Shown in pieces: positions 14,350 to 15,511 of a stretch of DNA of 15,511 nucleotides. Below the pieces are notes generated by a model. It was not told the origin of the DNA. It ran no database searches and was given only the letters and a program-made list of their open reading frames with translations. Each line of letters begins with the position of its first letter. The first letter of the stretch is position 1. The DNA is from CAZVWV01 sp964631745 (GTDB lineage Bacteria; Bdellovibrionota_C; UBA2361; JBGSMV01): contig CAZVWV010000094.1 in assembly GCA_964631745.1 (NCBI GenBank), positions 1 through 15,511 on the forward strand, in the 5' to 3' direction. A program made the translations under genes and the position numbers.

Positions 14350-15399
14350 ATGGCAGCAATAATTTTAGCAGGTAAAGAAGCGAGTGCTGAGGAGTTGGCA
14401 CGCGCGTTGGCAGAGGCTCAAAAGATGTCTGAGTGCGACATTGCGGTGATAGCCGACTGTATGCCTGAGGGAGCTTCGCTCTTTTACTCAACCAGCCAAG
14501 CCAGCTTTGCCACAGCGTTAGCACAGGCGGTCGAGAACTGTGACGAAGAGAATATTATCTTATTGGATGCGCGCCTGACTTTGAGCCCAAGCATGCTGCA
14601 AGGCTTCGCGGATTTTTGCAAGTCTAAAGCCAGTGACGCTGTCAGTTATGTAGCGCTCGAGGCCAAACACGAAATCTTAGAGATCAACGATTTTGCGGTG
14701 GAATCCGTAGTCAATGCTATCGCGGCGCGTTCCACACTTCCGCTTTACTGTATCGGCTTCTCCAAACACGCCTTTGAGAGTCATATCGCCTCACAGTCGC
14801 AGAGCGCTGCGGAACTGATGGCCGAAATGATGCTTCACGCTTTGGTGCGCGGAAGCGAGATCGCAGAATTTGCAGAACCAGTGCACTCTAACTCAGTTCC
14901 TTTATTGAGCGATGAGGCCTATGCAAGACTCTTGGCGACAGCCATGAATCATATCAATATCGAGGAGCTCTTCCCGCAGCATGACTGGAGTGGGCATCAA
15001 TCAGAAAGTGCGGCAGCGTCATACCACGCTTTAGCAGCTCTATTTATAAAGCTTGGTGATGTGAGCTCAGCCTCAGAGTGTCTAAAGCTTAGCGACAACT
15101 TCGAAGATAGCCCACGTTCGCAAGCTCTTAAGGGTATTATCGCCAGTCAACGCGGAGAGATGTTGGGAGCGGTGGCTAATATGGTTACTAGCCTTCAGCA
15201 GTACGAGACACGCAAAAAGAGCGTACAAGGAAGTCATTACCTCTCATTTGCGCCCCAAGATATCGAAGTCGTTAGTAACAGGCTGCAAGAAGGGTTAGCT
15301 GCCTTGAATGTCAGAGATAATAAAAGCGCCTACGAACATTTTCGCGAGGCCGTCTTTAATTTTGACGCTTTCTTCAAGGACCTGGGCATCGAAAAGTAG
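14350..15399 (+). CDS. Degenerate GT-A glycosyltransferase-like domain joined to TPR-like repeats
   Basis: The product is 349 residues from ATG 14350; GTG 14341 in the same frame is an alternative, and neither has a strong ribosome site. Residues 1-100 follow the pattern of the GT-2/GT-A nucleotide-sugar fold: a first strand (AAIILAGKEASAEELARAL), then SFATALAQAVENC and the strand IILLDARLTLSPSMLQ. The usual DxD metal site is replaced by Asp73-Ala74-Arg75. Residues about 221-342 are helical with TPR-like spacing (ASYHALAALFIKLGDVSSAS, then QALKGIIASQRGEMLGAVAN, then RDNKSAYEHFREAVFNF). There is no signal peptide or membrane segment, so it is cytoplasmic. GT-A plus TPR architectures occur in protein or surface glycosylation, but loss of DxD suggests a non-catalytic or metal-independent role. 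The family assignment is tentative. Confidence 0.6.
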   Translation: MAAIILAGKEASAEELARALAEAQKMSECDIAVIADCMPEGASLFYSTSQASFATALAQAVENCDEENIILLDARLTLSPSMLQGFADFCKSKASDAVSYVALEAKHEILEINDFAVESVVNAIAARSTLPLYCIGFSKHAFESHIASQSQSAAELMAEMMLHALVRGSEIAEFAEPVHSNSVPLLSDEAYARLLATAMNHINIEELFPQHDWSGHQSESAAASYHALAALFIKLGDVSSASECLKLSDNFEDSPRSQALKGIIASQRGEMLGAVANMVTSLQQYETRKKSVQGSHYLSFAPQDIEVVSNRLQEGLAALNVRDNKSAYEHFREAVFNFDAFFKDLGIEK

Positions 15400-15445
15400 C
15401 CCCCAAAGTTTCCTATCGCGCTGGTAGCTGCTATGCTCGTGGCTT

Positions 15446-15511
15446 ATGAGCCGCGAGCCTTTAGTTAACACCCTGCCCTGTATTGTTCTCAATCCCGGGC
15501 GCGAAAGATCG
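15446..15511 (+). CDS. 5' end of a further reading frame, truncated by the window edge
   Basis: From ATG 15446 the frame stays open to the last base (22 codons, beginning MSREPLVNTL). A TATGCT box at 15432-15437 lies so close to the ATG that transcription would begin near it, which implies a very short or absent leader. The fragment is too short to assign a family, and a chance frame cannot be excluded. Confidence 0.3.
   Translation, partial: MSREPLVNTLPCIVLNPGRERS

Noticed and set aside
14021..14359. Stop-free frame of 113 codons spanning the spacer before the GT-like gene
   Set aside because: It has no ATG, GTG or TTG anywhere, overlaps the starts and ends of both neighbours, and its codon content follows the C-rich skew. 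It is more likely a composition effect than a gene.

Overview
This window is chromosomal DNA from a diderm (Gram-negative) bacterium. The evidence is an Omp85/BamA-type outer-membrane barrel, a TamB-type periplasmic bridge and a large secreted metalloprotease with a signal peptide. GC content is mixed, near 50% over most genes, with a clear AT-rich dip over the hicAB module. The lineage cannot be fixed from sequence alone. UGA is a normal stop here, because the long genes contain no in-frame TGA.

Left part (1-5186). A 532-base gene-free stretch carries a palindromic 24-base repeat at its very edge. It also carries a strong candidate for a short hairpin RNA (TATAAT box, 13-bp perfect stem, T-run). 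Next, on the minus strand, is a 984-residue secreted protein: peptidyl-Asp (M72-like) metzincin protease, right-handed beta-helix, and a C-terminal jelly-roll-like domain. A 458-base gap holds a long imperfect hairpin and what may be a gene remnant. A stand-alone RibD C-terminal-type reductase follows on the minus strand. After it comes a plus-strand Doc/Fic toxin relative that has lost key motif residues. A second copy of the 24-base palindromic repeat forms its 5' end.

Centre (5316-11956). The main feature is one uninterrupted 1884-codon gene. It encodes a TamB-type protein (inner-membrane anchor, beta-rich periplasmic body, TamB C-terminal domain) fused in frame to a complete Omp85 protein (five or six POTRA-like units and a 16-strand-type barrel with VRGF motif and C-terminal Phe). 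In well-studied bacteria TamB and TamA/BamA are separate partners. Here one chain would span inner membrane, periplasm and outer membrane. An AI-2E/PerM-family membrane protein follows with a TAATG stop/start overlap, so the two are probably made together.

Right part (11957-15511). A minus-strand hicAB toxin-antitoxin operon is inserted here. hicB is intact, but hicA carries an in-frame TGA at a conserved Arg codon, so the toxin is broken. A plus-strand cluster of unrecognised genes follows: a 72-aa helical protein, a 333-aa protein, and a 349-aa protein with a degenerate GT-A glycosyltransferase-like half and a TPR-like half. A C-rich, G-poor spacer lies between the last two. A further reading frame starts at 15446 and runs off the window.

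Two decayed toxins (Doc-like and HicA) and two palindromic repeat types mark the flanks as accessory DNA. The centre looks like a stable envelope-biogenesis operon.
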